A stretch of DNA of 64,000 bases from Amycolatopsis thermalba (GCF_003385215.1 NZ_PQHW01000005.1:81211-145210), one strand, 5' to 3'. Shown: positions 51,429 to 60,519, counted from the stretch's first letter. Notes: generated by a model from the letters alone, not told the origin. Numbers and translations: made by a program.

Positions 51429-52305
51429 ACGCGATCACCTCCTCCAGCACGGCGGCCAGCGCGACCCCGTGCGGGGTGCCGGTGTGCGCGGTGATCGCGT
51501 GCCCGATCCCGTGCACCAGCCCCAGACCGGAAATGGTCAGCGCCTGCCCGGCCAGATGAGCGCCGAACATGAGCTGGGCCCGGGCCTCCAGATCGCCGCC
51601 GTCCCGGTGGGCCACCGGCAGCCAGCGCCCGATCAGCGTCACCGCGTGCTGGGCGAACGCGGCCGACATCGGGTTCGCCCCGCGCGCGGCCAGCGACTCG
51701 ATCCCGTGGACGAGCGCGTCGACGCCGGTCGCCGCGGTGACCCGCGACGGCAGCCCGAGCGTCAGTTCCGGGTCCAGGACCGCGATCCGCGGCCGCACCG
51801 ACGGGTGTCCGATGTAGACCTTCCGGCACGCGCAGGTGTCCTCGATGACGCCGAACCCGTTGGTCTCCGCGCCGGTGCCCGACGTGGTGGGCACCGCGAT
51901 CACCGCCAGCGCGTCCGCGGCGTCCCACAGCGCGTCCGCGTCGGCCGCGGCGGCGCCCGGGTTCCCGGCCAGCAGCGCGATGCCCTTGGCCGCGTCCAGT
52001 GGCGAACCGCCGCCGAGCGCGATCACCACCGCCCGGCCGAACGCGCGGGCACGGGCGGCCCCGCGATCGATCTCGGCGGCCGAGGGGTTGGCGCTGATGT
52101 CGTCGTGGATCTCGTGCTCGATCCCGGCGGAGTGCAGGATCTTGCCGGCCCGCGGCGCGATCCCCGCCGCCTGCAGGCCCCGGTCCGTGACCACCAGCGC
52201 GCGCTGGTGCCCCAGCTCGGTGACGAACCGGGGGAGGTCCTCGACCGCACCGGCGCCGAACTCGACGCGGCAGGTGGGCTCGATCGTCACGCGCCCGGCG
52301 GTCAC
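51163..52305 (-). CDS. Iron-containing alcohol dehydrogenase (group III)
   Basis: 380 residues. NAD-binding ALGGGSPLDAAKGIALL and AVPTTSGTGAETNGFG. Metal ligands in ATGVDALVHGIES (Asp and His) and LVHGIGHAITAHTGTPHGVA (two His). Family members oxidise or reduce small alcohols, lactaldehyde or maleylacetate. GTG 52305 overlaps the upstream stop (CTGTGACC). Last gene of the five-gene minus-strand operon that starts with the Fae homologue at 56399; a reductase or oxidase of the pathway's aldehyde or alcohol is a reasonable guess. Confidence 0.9.
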   Translation of the reverse strand: MTAGRVTIEPTCRVEFGAGAVEDLPRFVTELGHQRALVVTDRGLQAAGIAPRAGKILHSAGIEHEIHDDISANPSAAEIDRGAARARAFGRAVVIALGGGSPLDAAKGIALLAGNPGAAAADADALWDAADALAVIAVPTTSGTGAETNGFGVIEDTCACRKVYIGHPSVRPRIAVLDPELTLGLPSRVTAATGVDALVHGIESLAARGANPMSAAFAQHAVTLIGRWLPVAHRDGGDLEARAQLMFGAHLAGQALTISGLGLVHGIGHAITAHTGTPHGVALAAVLEEVIAFNAPAAAAAHAQAARALGAVDGDGTAATIAAVRELSGPLEIRKPLRQLGVAREMLPELARAAVQDPVTRNNPRTPTEAEVLDLLAEVY

Positions 52306-53213
52306 AGCGCACCCGCCGGAGCCAGGCGGAACGGACGGCCGGCCAGCCCCTCGTACAGCCGCACCGGGCTCATCTCGCCGGCCAGGTCGCCGAACTGCGC
52401 CTTGGCCCGCCGGTAGATCTGCTCGACCAGCGCGGACACTTCCGTCGACACGCCCAGTTCCCGCCCGAGGTCGACGGCCAGACCGAGATCCTTGCACGCC
52501 AGCGCCATGGCGAACGAGTCGTCGTAGTCGCCGTCGGCGAGCACCGATTCGATGTCGCGTTCGAGGAAGTTCGACGCGGCGGGGCTGGCCAGCAGCGACG
52601 CGCGCAGCACCCCGAGGTCGACCCCGGCCTTCACGCCCATCGCCAGGACCTCCGAGGTGGCCACGACGTGGCAGAACCACAGCAGGTTGATCATCAGCTT
52701 GGCGGTGTACCCGGACCCGGCGCCGCCGATGTGCAGGATCCGCCCGGGATCGCCCATCGCGGTGAACAGCGGCATGGCGCGCTGGAACTGCGTGGCGTCC
52801 CCGCCCACGAAGATCTGCAGGGTGCCCGCTTCCGCGCCGCGCGCCATCCCGCTGACCGGCGCGTCCAGGCGGTGCACGCCGCGGGCGTCGAGGACCTCCT
52901 GGGCGACCCGGTCGGCGGCCGCCGGGGTGGAGGTGGACATGTCGACCCACAGCGCGCCCGGTTCGAGCGCCGCGGCCGCGCCGCCCCGCAGCAGGACGTC
53001 CTCGACGATGCGCGGGGTGGGCAGCATGGTGATCAGGACCTCGGCCGCCGCCGCGCACTCGGCCGGGCTGCCGGCCCAGGCCGCGCCGAGGGCCAGGTGC
53101 TCGGCCGCCGCCTCGGGGCGGGCGTCGTGCACGGTGACCTCGTGACCGGCGTGGATCAGGTGGCGGGCCATGTGCCTGCCCATGTTGCCCAGTCCGATGA
53201 ATCCGATTCTCAT
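52302..53213 (-). CDS. 3-Hydroxyisobutyrate dehydrogenase-family enzyme
   Basis: 303 residues. N-terminal MRIGFIGLGNMGRHMARHLI, substrate-binding DAPVSGMARGAEAGTLQIFV and the catalytic Lys in GSGYTAKLMINLLW. These beta-hydroxyacid dehydrogenases act on 3-hydroxyisobutyrate, tartronate semialdehyde, 2-hydroxymethylglutarate and similar C3-C5 acids. It sits downstream of an aldehyde dehydrogenase and a mandelate-racemase-group enzyme, which suits sugar-acid or hydroxy-acid breakdown. Start ATG 53213. Confidence 0.9.
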   Translation of the reverse strand: MRIGFIGLGNMGRHMARHLIHAGHEVTVHDARPEAAAEHLALGAAWAGSPAECAAAAEVLITMLPTPRIVEDVLLRGGAAAALEPGALWVDMSTSTPAAADRVAQEVLDARGVHRLDAPVSGMARGAEAGTLQIFVGGDATQFQRAMPLFTAMGDPGRILHIGGAGSGYTAKLMINLLWFCHVVATSEVLAMGVKAGVDLGVLRASLLASPAASNFLERDIESVLADGDYDDSFAMALACKDLGLAVDLGRELGVSTEVSALVEQIYRRAKAQFGDLAGEMSPVRLYEGLAGRPFRLAPAGAL

Positions 53214-53236
53214 GGTTGTCCTCACAATCCGACCCG

Positions 53237-54739
53237 TCAGGACAGGTCGATCCAGGTGGTCTTGAGCGCGGAGTAGGCGTCCAGCGCGTGCAGGGACTTG
53301 TCCCGGCCCGCCCCGGTCGCCTTGAAGCCGCCGAACGGGGTGATCACGTCGCTGGCGTCGAAGGTGTTGATCCAGACGGTGCCGGCGCGCAGCAGCCGCG
53401 CCACGCGGTGCGCGGTCGTCACGTCCCGGGTCCACACCGAGGCGACCAGGCCGAAGTCGGAGTCGTTCGCCAGCCGCGCGCCCTCCTCGGCGTCCCCGTC
53501 GAAGGTGATCACCGACAGCACCGGGCCGAACACCTCCTCGCGGGCGATGGTCATGTCGTTCGACACACCGTCCACAATGGTCGGCTCCAGGAAGGTGCCG
53601 CCCGTCCCGGTGCGGATCCGCTGCCCGCCGAGCACCGTCGCGGCGCCCTCGGCCCGTGCGATGTCCAGGTAGCCGAGGACGCGCCGCAGCTGGGTCTCGT
53701 CCACGATCGGGCCCATCACGGTGGCCGGATCCAGCGGATCGCCCACCCGGAACGTCTCCCGCGTGATCTTGACGATCTCCTCCAGCAGCCGGTCCTTCAC
53801 CGCGCGGTGCACGATGAGACGGGACCCGGCGTTGCAGGTCTGGCCCGCGTTGTAGAAGATGCCCCACGCCACGGCGGACGCGGCCGCCGGGACGTCGGCG
53901 TCCGGCAGCACCAGCTGCGGCGACTTGCCGCCCGCTTCGACGGCGACCTGCTTGCCGTTGGACTCCCCGGAGTACACCTGGAAGCGCCGCGCGACCTCGG
54001 CCGAGCCGGTGAACGCGATCTTGTCCACGTCCGGGTGCCTGCCGAGCGCCTGCCCGGCGACCTCACCCCGGCCCGGTACCACGTTGAGCACCCCGGCCGG
54101 CAGCCCGGCCTCGTGCGCGAGCCGCGCCAGCAGCAGCGCGGCCAGCGACGTCTGCTCGGCCGGCTTGAGCACCACCGAGTTCCCGGCCGCCAGCGCCGGC
54201 CCGAGTTTCCAGGACGCGATCAGCAGGGCGTAGTTCCACGGCACGACCGCGCCGATCACGCCCAGCGGCTCCCGGGTGATGAAGGCCAGGGCGTCGCCGG
54301 GCGCGGGGGCGACCTCGCCGTAGGTCTTGTCGATCGTCTCGGCGTACCAGGCGATGGTCTCCGCGGTCTTGGCCACGTCCACCCGCAGCGCCTCGGTCAC
54401 CGGCTTGCCCATTTCGAGCGTGTCGAGCAGGGCGAGCTCGTCGGCGTGCGCGGTGATGGCGTCCGCCCAGCGCAGCATGATCCGCTTGCGCTCCTTGGGC
54501 GGCAGGCCCCGCCACCGGGCGTCGTCGAAGGCGGCCCGCGCCGCGCGCACCGCGCGGTCGATGTCCGCCGCGCCCCCGGCCTGAACTTCGGTGAGCACCC
54601 TGCCGTCGCGCGGGGAGGTGGTGGCGAACACCTCGCCGGAGAGCGCGCCGGTGAAGGCGCCGTCGATGAACGGCCGGGTCTCGAAGGTGATCCGCTCGGC
54701 GGCGGCCAGCCACGCCGCGTGGTCCCGCTGCACCGTCAT
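53237..54739 (-). CDS. Aldehyde dehydrogenase (NAD(P)-dependent, operon A)
   Basis: 500 residues of the ALDH superfamily: GAVVPWNYALLIASWKLGPA, AFTGSAEVARRFQ, catalytic Glu in VAVEAGGKSPQLVLPDADVP and catalytic Cys in FYNAGQTCNAGSRLIVHRAV. The C-terminal block EEVFGPVLSVITFD is also typical. ATG 54739 overlaps the upstream enolase-type gene as ATGA, preferred to GTG 54751. Oxidises an aldehyde made in the pathway; gamma-aminobutyraldehyde-type enzymes are the nearest by look. Confidence 0.9.
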   Translation of the reverse strand: MTVQRDHAAWLAAAERITFETRPFIDGAFTGALSGEVFATTSPRDGRVLTEVQAGGAADIDRAVRAARAAFDDARWRGLPPKERKRIMLRWADAITAHADELALLDTLEMGKPVTEALRVDVAKTAETIAWYAETIDKTYGEVAPAPGDALAFITREPLGVIGAVVPWNYALLIASWKLGPALAAGNSVVLKPAEQTSLAALLLARLAHEAGLPAGVLNVVPGRGEVAGQALGRHPDVDKIAFTGSAEVARRFQVYSGESNGKQVAVEAGGKSPQLVLPDADVPAAASAVAWGIFYNAGQTCNAGSRLIVHRAVKDRLLEEIVKITRETFRVGDPLDPATVMGPIVDETQLRRVLGYLDIARAEGAATVLGGQRIRTGTGGTFLEPTIVDGVSNDMTIAREEVFGPVLSVITFDGDAEEGARLANDSDFGLVASVWTRDVTTAHRVARLLRAGTVWINTFDASDVITPFGGFKATGAGRDKSLHALDAYSALKTTWIDLS

Positions 54740-55848
54740 CGGATCCGCCACCGCCGCACCGCGTCCTCGTCGAGTTCGACGCCGAGGCCCGGCGCCTGCG
54801 GGACCTCCAGCTCACCGGCGGCGTTGATCATCACCGGTTCGGTGAGCATGAAGTCGCGCCGCTCCGGCGTCCAGCCCGGCGGGTCGAACGGGAACTCGAA
54901 GTACGGGCCGCCCCCGACCCCGGCGGCGACGTGCAGGTTCGCCAGCACGCCGATGCCGTTGGTCCAGCTGTGCGGCGTGAACTGCCGGTGCTTGAGCTGC
55001 GCCACCTCGGCGAGGGTCCGGGCGCGGTGCATGCCCACGGCCAGCACGACGTCCATCTGGTACACGTCCAGCACGTCGTGTTCCAGGTACCGCAGCAGTT
55101 CCGGGACCGAGTGGTGCATCTCGCCCGCGGCGATCCGCACGCCCGGGTTGTCCGCCCGCAGCACCCGGAAGCCCTCCAGATCGGCGTAGGGCAACGGTTC
55201 CTCGACCCAGAACACGTCCAGCTCGGCCAGCCTGCGCACGATCCGGCGGGTCTTCACCAGGTCCGAGGCGTCCGCGGTGTCCCCGGCCATGCGCCAGGAC
55301 TGGTTGAGGTCGACCATGATCTCGAAGTCCGGGCCGAGCGCGGTGCGCACCGCCTCCACCGCGGCGATGCCGTCGGCCACCCGGTCCCGGTCGATGCGGA
55401 TCTTGACCGCCCGGAAGCCGGCCGCACGCGCCTGGAGCGCGGTCTCCACCCGGTCCGCCGGGGATTTGAGTTCGGCGCTGGAGGCGTAGGCGGGCAGGGA
55501 CCGGGCCGCGTTGCCGAACAGCGCGGCGACCGGCAGGCCCGCCGTCTTGCCGATGATGTCCCAGAGCGCGACCTCCAGCGGCCAGTAGTGGCCGCCGTGG
55601 AAGTTGGCGGTCTCGATCGCCTTGACGTGCCGCACGATGTCGAGCGGATCGGCACCCAGGAACAGGTCCCGGAACGCCTCGAACCCGTCCATGGTGTCGC
55701 CCGAGCCGATCCCGGTGATCCCCTCGTCGGTGTGCACCCGGACGATCGTGGCGTCGAAGTGCCGCCGCGGCTCGGGATCCCACGCGGCGCGCAGCGGCGG
55801 GTCCAGCTCCAGCCGCAGCCGGTCGAGCGTGATGTCGGTGATCTTCAT
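54736..55848 (-). CDS. Mandelate racemase/muconate-lactonizing-family enzyme (MR subgroup)
   Basis: 370 residues of the enolase superfamily. Lid domain ~1-125 (ATIVRVHTDEGITGIGSGDT). Barrel: AVKIRIDRDRVADG (KxR at the second strand), metal ligands in IMVDLNQSW (Asp), FWVEEPLPYADLEGF (Glu) and IAAGEMHHSVPE (Glu), and a general-base His in FTPHSWTNGIGVLANLHVA, as in MR-type dehydratases and racemases. Probably dehydrates or epimerises a hydroxy or sugar acid. ATGA-coupled to the aldehyde dehydrogenase and itself overlapping the Fae-like gene (55845-55848). Confidence 0.88.
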   Translation of the reverse strand: MKITDITLDRLRLELDPPLRAAWDPEPRRHFDATIVRVHTDEGITGIGSGDTMDGFEAFRDLFLGADPLDIVRHVKAIETANFHGGHYWPLEVALWDIIGKTAGLPVAALFGNAARSLPAYASSAELKSPADRVETALQARAAGFRAVKIRIDRDRVADGIAAVEAVRTALGPDFEIMVDLNQSWRMAGDTADASDLVKTRRIVRRLAELDVFWVEEPLPYADLEGFRVLRADNPGVRIAAGEMHHSVPELLRYLEHDVLDVYQMDVVLAVGMHRARTLAEVAQLKHRQFTPHSWTNGIGVLANLHVAAGVGGGPYFEFPFDPPGWTPERRDFMLTEPVMINAAGELEVPQAPGLGVELDEDAVRRWRIR

Positions 55849-56399
55849 CGGGCGGCCTCCGGCGCGGACTCGGCGAGCACGGCGGCACCCGGCTCGTAGA
55901 ACGGGTTGGCCGCGCCGGCCCGCGCCGCCGCCTGGACCTCGTCGACGGTCGGCGTGCCCGCCACGGCGGCGCGGATCGCGCCGAACGCGGCCGCCCGCTG
56001 GTTGCGGAAGGACTCGTCGAGGTCGGCCACGCCGGGGTTGACCCAGACCGCGGCGATGATCAGCAGGTCGTCCGCCTCGGCGGCCGGGATCAGCCCGTGC
56101 TCGACCGCGTCGGCGACGCCGTGGGCCAGCCCGGCCTGGGCCGAGCCCCAGGTGGCCCGCTCGTGCAGGTCGCCGGAGGCGGCCGCCTTGGTGACGAACA
56201 ACGTCAGCGGCTTGACCGGCACGCTGGGCCGCAGCACGGTCACGAACGGCACGTGCCCGGCGCTCGGGGTGGCCAGCGCGGTCGCCCAGGCGGTTTCCAC
56301 GGGCCCGCCCTTGCGCCCCACCACGATGTTGGTGTGCGCGGCGTTGACCCCCGTGCCGACGAACGACTCGCCGGCCAGCGCTGCAGGCGCGAAAGTCAT
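55845..56399 (-). CDS. Formaldehyde-activating enzyme (Fae) homologue
   Basis: 184 residues, Fae-like from end to end: GESFVGTGVNAAHTNIVVGR (with the His equivalent to the proposed catalytic His17), GGPVETAWATALATPSAGHV, RPSVPVKPLTLFVTKAAASG, ADAVEHGLIPAAEADDLLII and AAVWVNPGVADLDESFRNQR. Authentic Fae condenses formaldehyde with tetrahydromethanopterin in methylotrophs. No methanopterin or methylotrophy genes are in the window, so this is probably a paralogue with another carbonyl substrate. First gene of the operon running to 51163; IclR-type operator 84 bp upstream. Confidence 0.85.
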   Translation of the reverse strand: MTFAPAALAGESFVGTGVNAAHTNIVVGRKGGPVETAWATALATPSAGHVPFVTVLRPSVPVKPLTLFVTKAAASGDLHERATWGSAQAGLAHGVADAVEHGLIPAAEADDLLIIAAVWVNPGVADLDESFRNQRAAAFGAIRAAVAGTPTVDEVQAAARAGAANPFYEPGAAVLAESAPEAAR

Positions 56400-56482
56400 G
56401 GAAGCTCCAGAAGTGGCGGATGGTGTTGACGCAGCCGAACGGTAAGGAGCCGGGGGAGGGGCGGCAAGGAGTTCCGGGCGAT

Positions 56483-56498
56483 CGCAACGTCGGTTGCG
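56483..56498. promoter_or_regulatory. IclR-type operator, Fae-operon side
   Basis: CGCAAC-GTCG-GTTGCG, a perfect 6-4-6 palindrome between the Fae-like gene (start 56399, minus) and the IclR gene (start 56554, plus). The same arms recur at 57400-57415. Confidence 0.7.
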
Positions 56499-56553
56499 CT
56501 GGCGGCAACTCCAGGCGTGACCAGCGCCGTTACCCCTGGTTTACGCTACGGCG

Positions 56554-57384
56554 GTGAGTTCGGACGGGCAGGGCGCCGGCGCGCGCAACCAGGGCCACGG
56601 CCTGCGCCGGGACATCGACCTGCTGGAGGCGCTGGCGTCGGAGGAGGCCCAGCACGCCGGCGGCCTCGGCGTGGTCCGGCTGGCGCAGCTGGTCGGCCGG
56701 GAGAAGAGCCAGGTGTCGCGTGCGCTGAAGGCGCTCGCCGGGGAGGGCATCGTCGAGCGCGACCCGGACACCCTGGAGTACCGGCTGGGCTGGCGGTTGT
56801 TCTCCCTGGTGGCGCGCACGGTCGAGGACCGGCTGCTGCGGGCCGCGGAACCGGTCATGCGCTCGCTGTCCGGCGAGCTGGAGGAGACCGTCCACCTGTG
56901 CGTGCTGCGCGACAACCAGGTGCTCACCCTACTGTCGGTGTCCGGGCACTCCTTCCGCGTGCAGGGCTGGGAAGGCCGGGGCGTGCCCGCGCCCTGCACG
57001 TCCGCGGGCCGGGTCCTCCTGCAGGACGCCGCACCGGACGACCTGTACGTCCGGTTCGGACTGCGCGCCGATCTCGGGGCCGGCTGCCCGCGATCGGAGG
57101 TGCGCACGCTGCCCGACCTGTGGTCGCGGATCCAGCGGGGCAAACGCGACGGCTACGCCGCCGTCCGCGAGGAGTTCGAACCCGATCTCGTCGGGGTTTC
57201 CGCGCCGGTGCGCGACTTCCGCGGGCGCGTGGTCGCCGCGCTGAACGTCTCCGCGCCCAAGGACCGGTTCGGCGCGCGGCTGGACGACGCCGGCCGGGTC
57301 ACGGCACGGGCCGCCGGGGCGGTCTCGGAACAGCTGGGCTGGCGGATGCGCGCCGTCCCGCCCGCGTCCCGGCGCTTCACCTGA
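56554..57384 (+). CDS. IclR-family transcriptional regulator
   Basis: 276 residues. Winged HTH: GVVRLAQLVGREKSQVSRAL then KALAGEGIVERDPDTLEYRL; effector domain with VHLCVLRDNQVLTLLSVSGH, PAPCTSAGRVLLQD and RDFRGRVVAALNVSAP. GTG 56554. It lies between the Fae-like operon and the second aldehyde-dehydrogenase/transporter unit, and the same palindrome flanks it on both sides, so it likely governs both units and itself. Confidence 0.9.
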   Translation: MSSDGQGAGARNQGHGLRRDIDLLEALASEEAQHAGGLGVVRLAQLVGREKSQVSRALKALAGEGIVERDPDTLEYRLGWRLFSLVARTVEDRLLRAAEPVMRSLSGELEETVHLCVLRDNQVLTLLSVSGHSFRVQGWEGRGVPAPCTSAGRVLLQDAAPDDLYVRFGLRADLGAGCPRSEVRTLPDLWSRIQRGKRDGYAAVREEFEPDLVGVSAPVRDFRGRVVAALNVSAPKDRFGARLDDAGRVTARAAGAVSEQLGWRMRAVPPASRRFT

Positions 57385-57399
57385 GGCGGTTGTCCTCAC

Positions 57400-57415
57400 C
57401 GCAACTCAGGTTGCG
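57400..57415. promoter_or_regulatory. IclR-type operator, aldehyde dehydrogenase/transporter side
   Basis: CGCAAC-TCAG-GTTGCG, perfect 6-4-6 palindrome 16 bp after the IclR stop and 80 bp before the next gene; arms identical to those at 56483-56498. Confidence 0.7.
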
Positions 57416-57494
57416 AAACACCGGGTTCTCTTGCCGCGCAACACGTGCGGCTCATACGTTGCCTCGCGCCAGGTCAGGGTGTGAGGAGAACAGA

Positions 57495-58961
57495 ATGGAC
57501 ATCGACGCGATCGCGAAGGCCGCGGCGGGGGAGGGCGACCTGTTCGTCGGCGGGCGCTGGCTGCCCGCCGCCGACGGCCGGACCTTCCCGGTCTTCGACC
57601 CGGCCACCACCGAGCCGATCCGCGAGGTGTCCGCGGCCTCCGCCGAGGACGCCCGGGCGGCGCTCGATGTGGCGCAGGACGGGTTCGAGCAGTGGCGGGC
57701 GGTCGCGCCACGGCGCCGGTCCGAGGTGCTGCACGCCGCCTTCGCCGCGATGCACGAGCACGCGCCGGCCCTGGCCCGGCTGATCACCCTGGAGAACGGC
57801 AAGGCCTACCGCGACGCGCTCGCCGAGGTCTCCTACGCCGCGGAGTTCTTCCGCTGGTTCGCCGAGGAGGCCGTCCGCATCGGGTCCGGCTTCGCCGACG
57901 CGCCCGGCGGCGGCTACCGGCACGTGGTGCGCAAACAACCGGTCGGGGTCGCGGCGTTCGTCACCCCGTGGAACTTCCCGGCCGCGATGGCCACCCGCAA
58001 GATCGCGCCCGCCCTGGCCGCCGGCTGCGCGGTGGTGCTCAAGCCCGCGCCGGAGACGCCGCTGACCGCGCTGGCGATCGCCGGGCTGCTCGCCGAAGCC
58101 GGGCTGCCCGCCGGGGTGTGCACCGTGCTGCCCACCGACCGGGCCGCCGAGGTGGGCGGTGTCTGGCTGGGCGACGAGCGGGTGCGGAAGTTCTCCTTCA
58201 CCGGATCCACCGCCACCGGCCGGGTCCTGCTCCGGCAGGCGGCGGACAACATCGTGAACGTGACCATGGAACTCGGCGGGAACGCCCCGTTCATCGTCTG
58301 CGCCGACGCCGATGTGGACGCCGCCGTGCGTGGCGCGATGGACGCCAAGATGCGCGGTGGTGGGGAGGTCTGCATCGCCGCCAACCGGTTCTACGTGCAC
58401 GCCGGCGTCGCCGACGAGTTCACCGCCAAGCTCGGCGCGGCGATGGCCGCGGTCCCGATCGGACCCGGGTTCGGCGAGGGGGTCGGCCTCGGGCCGATGA
58501 TCAACCAGGCCGCGGTGGACAAGATCGCCGGTCTGGTCGCCGACGCCGTCGCCCGCGGCGCCACGATCGCCGCCCAGGGGCCCCGGCCCGAGGGACCCGG
58601 CTGGTTCCACCCCGCGACCGTGCTGGCCGGGGTGCCGGACGACGCGGAGATCATGCACACCGAGGTGTTCGGCCCGGTCGCGCCGATCACCACCTTCACC
58701 GAGGAGGCCGATCTGCTCGCGCGCGCCAACGATTCCGTGCACGGTCTCGCGGCCTACGTTTACTCCGGCGACCTGGGCCGTGCCCTGCGCCTCGCCGACC
58801 GCCTGGAGACCGGGATGGCCGGCATCAACCGCGGCCTGATCTCCGACCCGGCCGCGCCGTTCGGCGGCGTGAAGCAGTCCGGGCTCGGCCGCGAGGGCGG
58901 CCGCGAAGGGATCGACGCCTTCCTGGAGACCAAGTACCTGGCCGTGGACTGGCCGGCCTAG
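57495..58961 (+). CDS. Aldehyde dehydrogenase, succinate-semialdehyde dehydrogenase-like (operon B)
   Basis: 488 residues. FVTPWNFPAAMATRKIAPAL, FTGSTATGRVLLRQAADNIV, Glu in NVTMELGGNAPFIVCADADV, and Cys in MRGGGEVCIAANRFYVHAGV, the GabD-type context. The C-terminus carries SDPAAPFGGVKQSGLGREGG, a hallmark of GabD-like enzymes. ATG 57495 follows GAGGAG. Coupled in direction to an MFS transporter 40 bp downstream; IclR site upstream. Likely oxidises a semialdehyde from the imported substrate. Confidence 0.92.
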   Translation: MDIDAIAKAAAGEGDLFVGGRWLPAADGRTFPVFDPATTEPIREVSAASAEDARAALDVAQDGFEQWRAVAPRRRSEVLHAAFAAMHEHAPALARLITLENGKAYRDALAEVSYAAEFFRWFAEEAVRIGSGFADAPGGGYRHVVRKQPVGVAAFVTPWNFPAAMATRKIAPALAAGCAVVLKPAPETPLTALAIAGLLAEAGLPAGVCTVLPTDRAAEVGGVWLGDERVRKFSFTGSTATGRVLLRQAADNIVNVTMELGGNAPFIVCADADVDAAVRGAMDAKMRGGGEVCIAANRFYVHAGVADEFTAKLGAAMAAVPIGPGFGEGVGLGPMINQAAVDKIAGLVADAVARGATIAAQGPRPEGPGWFHPATVLAGVPDDAEIMHTEVFGPVAPITTFTEEADLLARANDSVHGLAAYVYSGDLGRALRLADRLETGMAGINRGLISDPAAPFGGVKQSGLGREGGREGIDAFLETKYLAVDWPA

Positions 58962-59001
58962 CCCCGCGTTTCCCCATTCCCCCACGAGAACAGGACGGAT
59001 C

Positions 59002-60348
59002 ATGGCAGCGTTGCCCGATACCGACACCGGCGGCTCCGCCACCGACGAGCGCGGCCGCCGCCGGCTGCGCACCAAGCTGATGCTCGCCACCCAGGTGGGG
59101 CAGGGCATCGACGGCTACATCCTCGGCGGCATCGGCGCCGCGATGCCCGCGATCGTCGCCGACATGCGCATGTCGGACTGGACGGCCGGGCTGATCGGCG
59201 CGTCGGCGCTGGTCGGCATCTTCGTCGGCGGGCCGCTGTTCGGCTGGTTCGCCGACCGCTTCGGCAGGCGGATCGTGTTCCTCACCGACATGATGATCTT
59301 CCTGGTCGGGTCGATCGCTCAGTTCTTCGTGGACAACGCGTGGCAGCTGTTCGTCATCCGGCTGGTGATGGGCATCGCGATCGGCGGCGAGTACGCCATC
59401 GGCGCGCCGCTGCTGTCGGAGTACGCGCCCCGGCACAACCGCGGGCGGCTGCTGGCCAGTCTCGAGGTCAGCTGGTACGTCGGGTTCATGCTGGCGTTCG
59501 CGGTGGGCTACGCGCTGTCCGATGTGGACGACGGGTGGCGCTGGACGCTGGGCAGCAGCACGCTGATCGCGCTGGTGTGCGTGGCGCTGCGCGGCGGCAT
59601 CCCGGAATCGGCCCGGTGGCTGCTCAGCAAGGGCAGGCGCGCCGAGGCCGAGGAGCTCATCCGCCGCTACGGCATGGACGTCGACGTGGACACCGAACTG
59701 GCCGACGGCGAGCGGCGCAACAGCCTGCGCCTGCTGTTCACCCGCCGCCACCTGCGCAGCACCGTGTTCGCCAGCACGTTCTGGGCGGCGCTCGTGCTGC
59801 CGTACTTTGCCATCGGCACGTTCTCCCCGCAGGTGCTGGAGGCCCTCGGACTCGGCGACGCGCTCGCCGGTTCGCTGGCCAGCAACGCGCTCGCCGTGCT
59901 CGGGGTGGCCGCGGGCTGCCTGCTCGTCGAGCGCATCGGCCGCCGCAGGCTCTTGATCCCGCCGTTCTGGATCACCGCGGCGGCGCTGGCGCTGATCGGG
60001 TTCTGGCCCACCGCGCCGATCGCCGTGGTCGTCGCGTGCTTCCTCGTGTTCGCCTTCCTCAACGCGGCCTCCAGCGCGCTGACCGCGGTCTACCCGCTGG
60101 AGGTGTTCCCGACCGCGATCCGCACGACCGGGGTCGGCTTCGCGACGGCGATGAGCCGGGTCGGGGCCGCGATCGGCACCTTCCTGCTCCCGGTGACGCT
60201 CACCCACCTCGGCGTCGGACCGACGATGCTGATCGGGGCGGGCGTGCTCACCGCGGGCGGGCTGCTGTCGCACTTCCTCGCCCCGGAGACCGCCGGACTG
60301 GAACTGAGCCACGCCGCACGAGCGGCGACCGAGGGGAGCAACCGGTAG
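59002..60348 (+). CDS. MFS transporter (12 TM, sugar/aromatic-acid porter type)
   Basis: 448 residues, 12 helices. Motif A GWFADRFGRRIVFLTDMMIF after helix 2; helix 4-5 loop RLVMGIAIGGEYAIGAPLLS, EYAPRHNRGRLLASLEVSWY; middle loop ESARWLLSKGRRAEAEELIR; second half VERIGRRRLLIPPFW and YPLEVFPTAIRTTGVGFATA. This layout is shared by sugar porters and AAHS aromatic-acid transporters. It probably imports the substrate of the two operons controlled by the IclR protein. A terminator follows at 60363. Confidence 0.9.
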   Translation: MAALPDTDTGGSATDERGRRRLRTKLMLATQVGQGIDGYILGGIGAAMPAIVADMRMSDWTAGLIGASALVGIFVGGPLFGWFADRFGRRIVFLTDMMIFLVGSIAQFFVDNAWQLFVIRLVMGIAIGGEYAIGAPLLSEYAPRHNRGRLLASLEVSWYVGFMLAFAVGYALSDVDDGWRWTLGSSTLIALVCVALRGGIPESARWLLSKGRRAEAEELIRRYGMDVDVDTELADGERRNSLRLLFTRRHLRSTVFASTFWAALVLPYFAIGTFSPQVLEALGLGDALAGSLASNALAVLGVAAGCLLVERIGRRRLLIPPFWITAAALALIGFWPTAPIAVVVACFLVFAFLNAASSALTAVYPLEVFPTAIRTTGVGFATAMSRVGAAIGTFLLPVTLTHLGVGPTMLIGAGVLTAGGLLSHFLAPETAGLELSHAARAATEGSNR

Positions 60349-60362
60349 CTCCCGCTTGCGCC

Positions 60363-60391
60363 CGGCCCTGTCCCACGCAGGGACGGGGCCG
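60363..60391 (+). terminator. Terminator after the MFS gene
   Basis: CGGCCCTGTCCC (60363-60374) pairs with GGGACGGGGCCG (60380-60391) across the loop ACGCA, one G-T pair; starts 15 bp after the stop. Confidence 0.65.
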
Positions 60392-60519
60392 CTTGCGTTG
60401 GCGGAGCGCCGAAACCCAGAGGCGCGGTGCCAGACGTAGGGGTGTCCGGCAAAGCTTTCATCCAGATGGTGACGTCGTGGATGGGGATGGCTGCGTCGTA
60501 GACCGCGGCGGGAGTAGGT

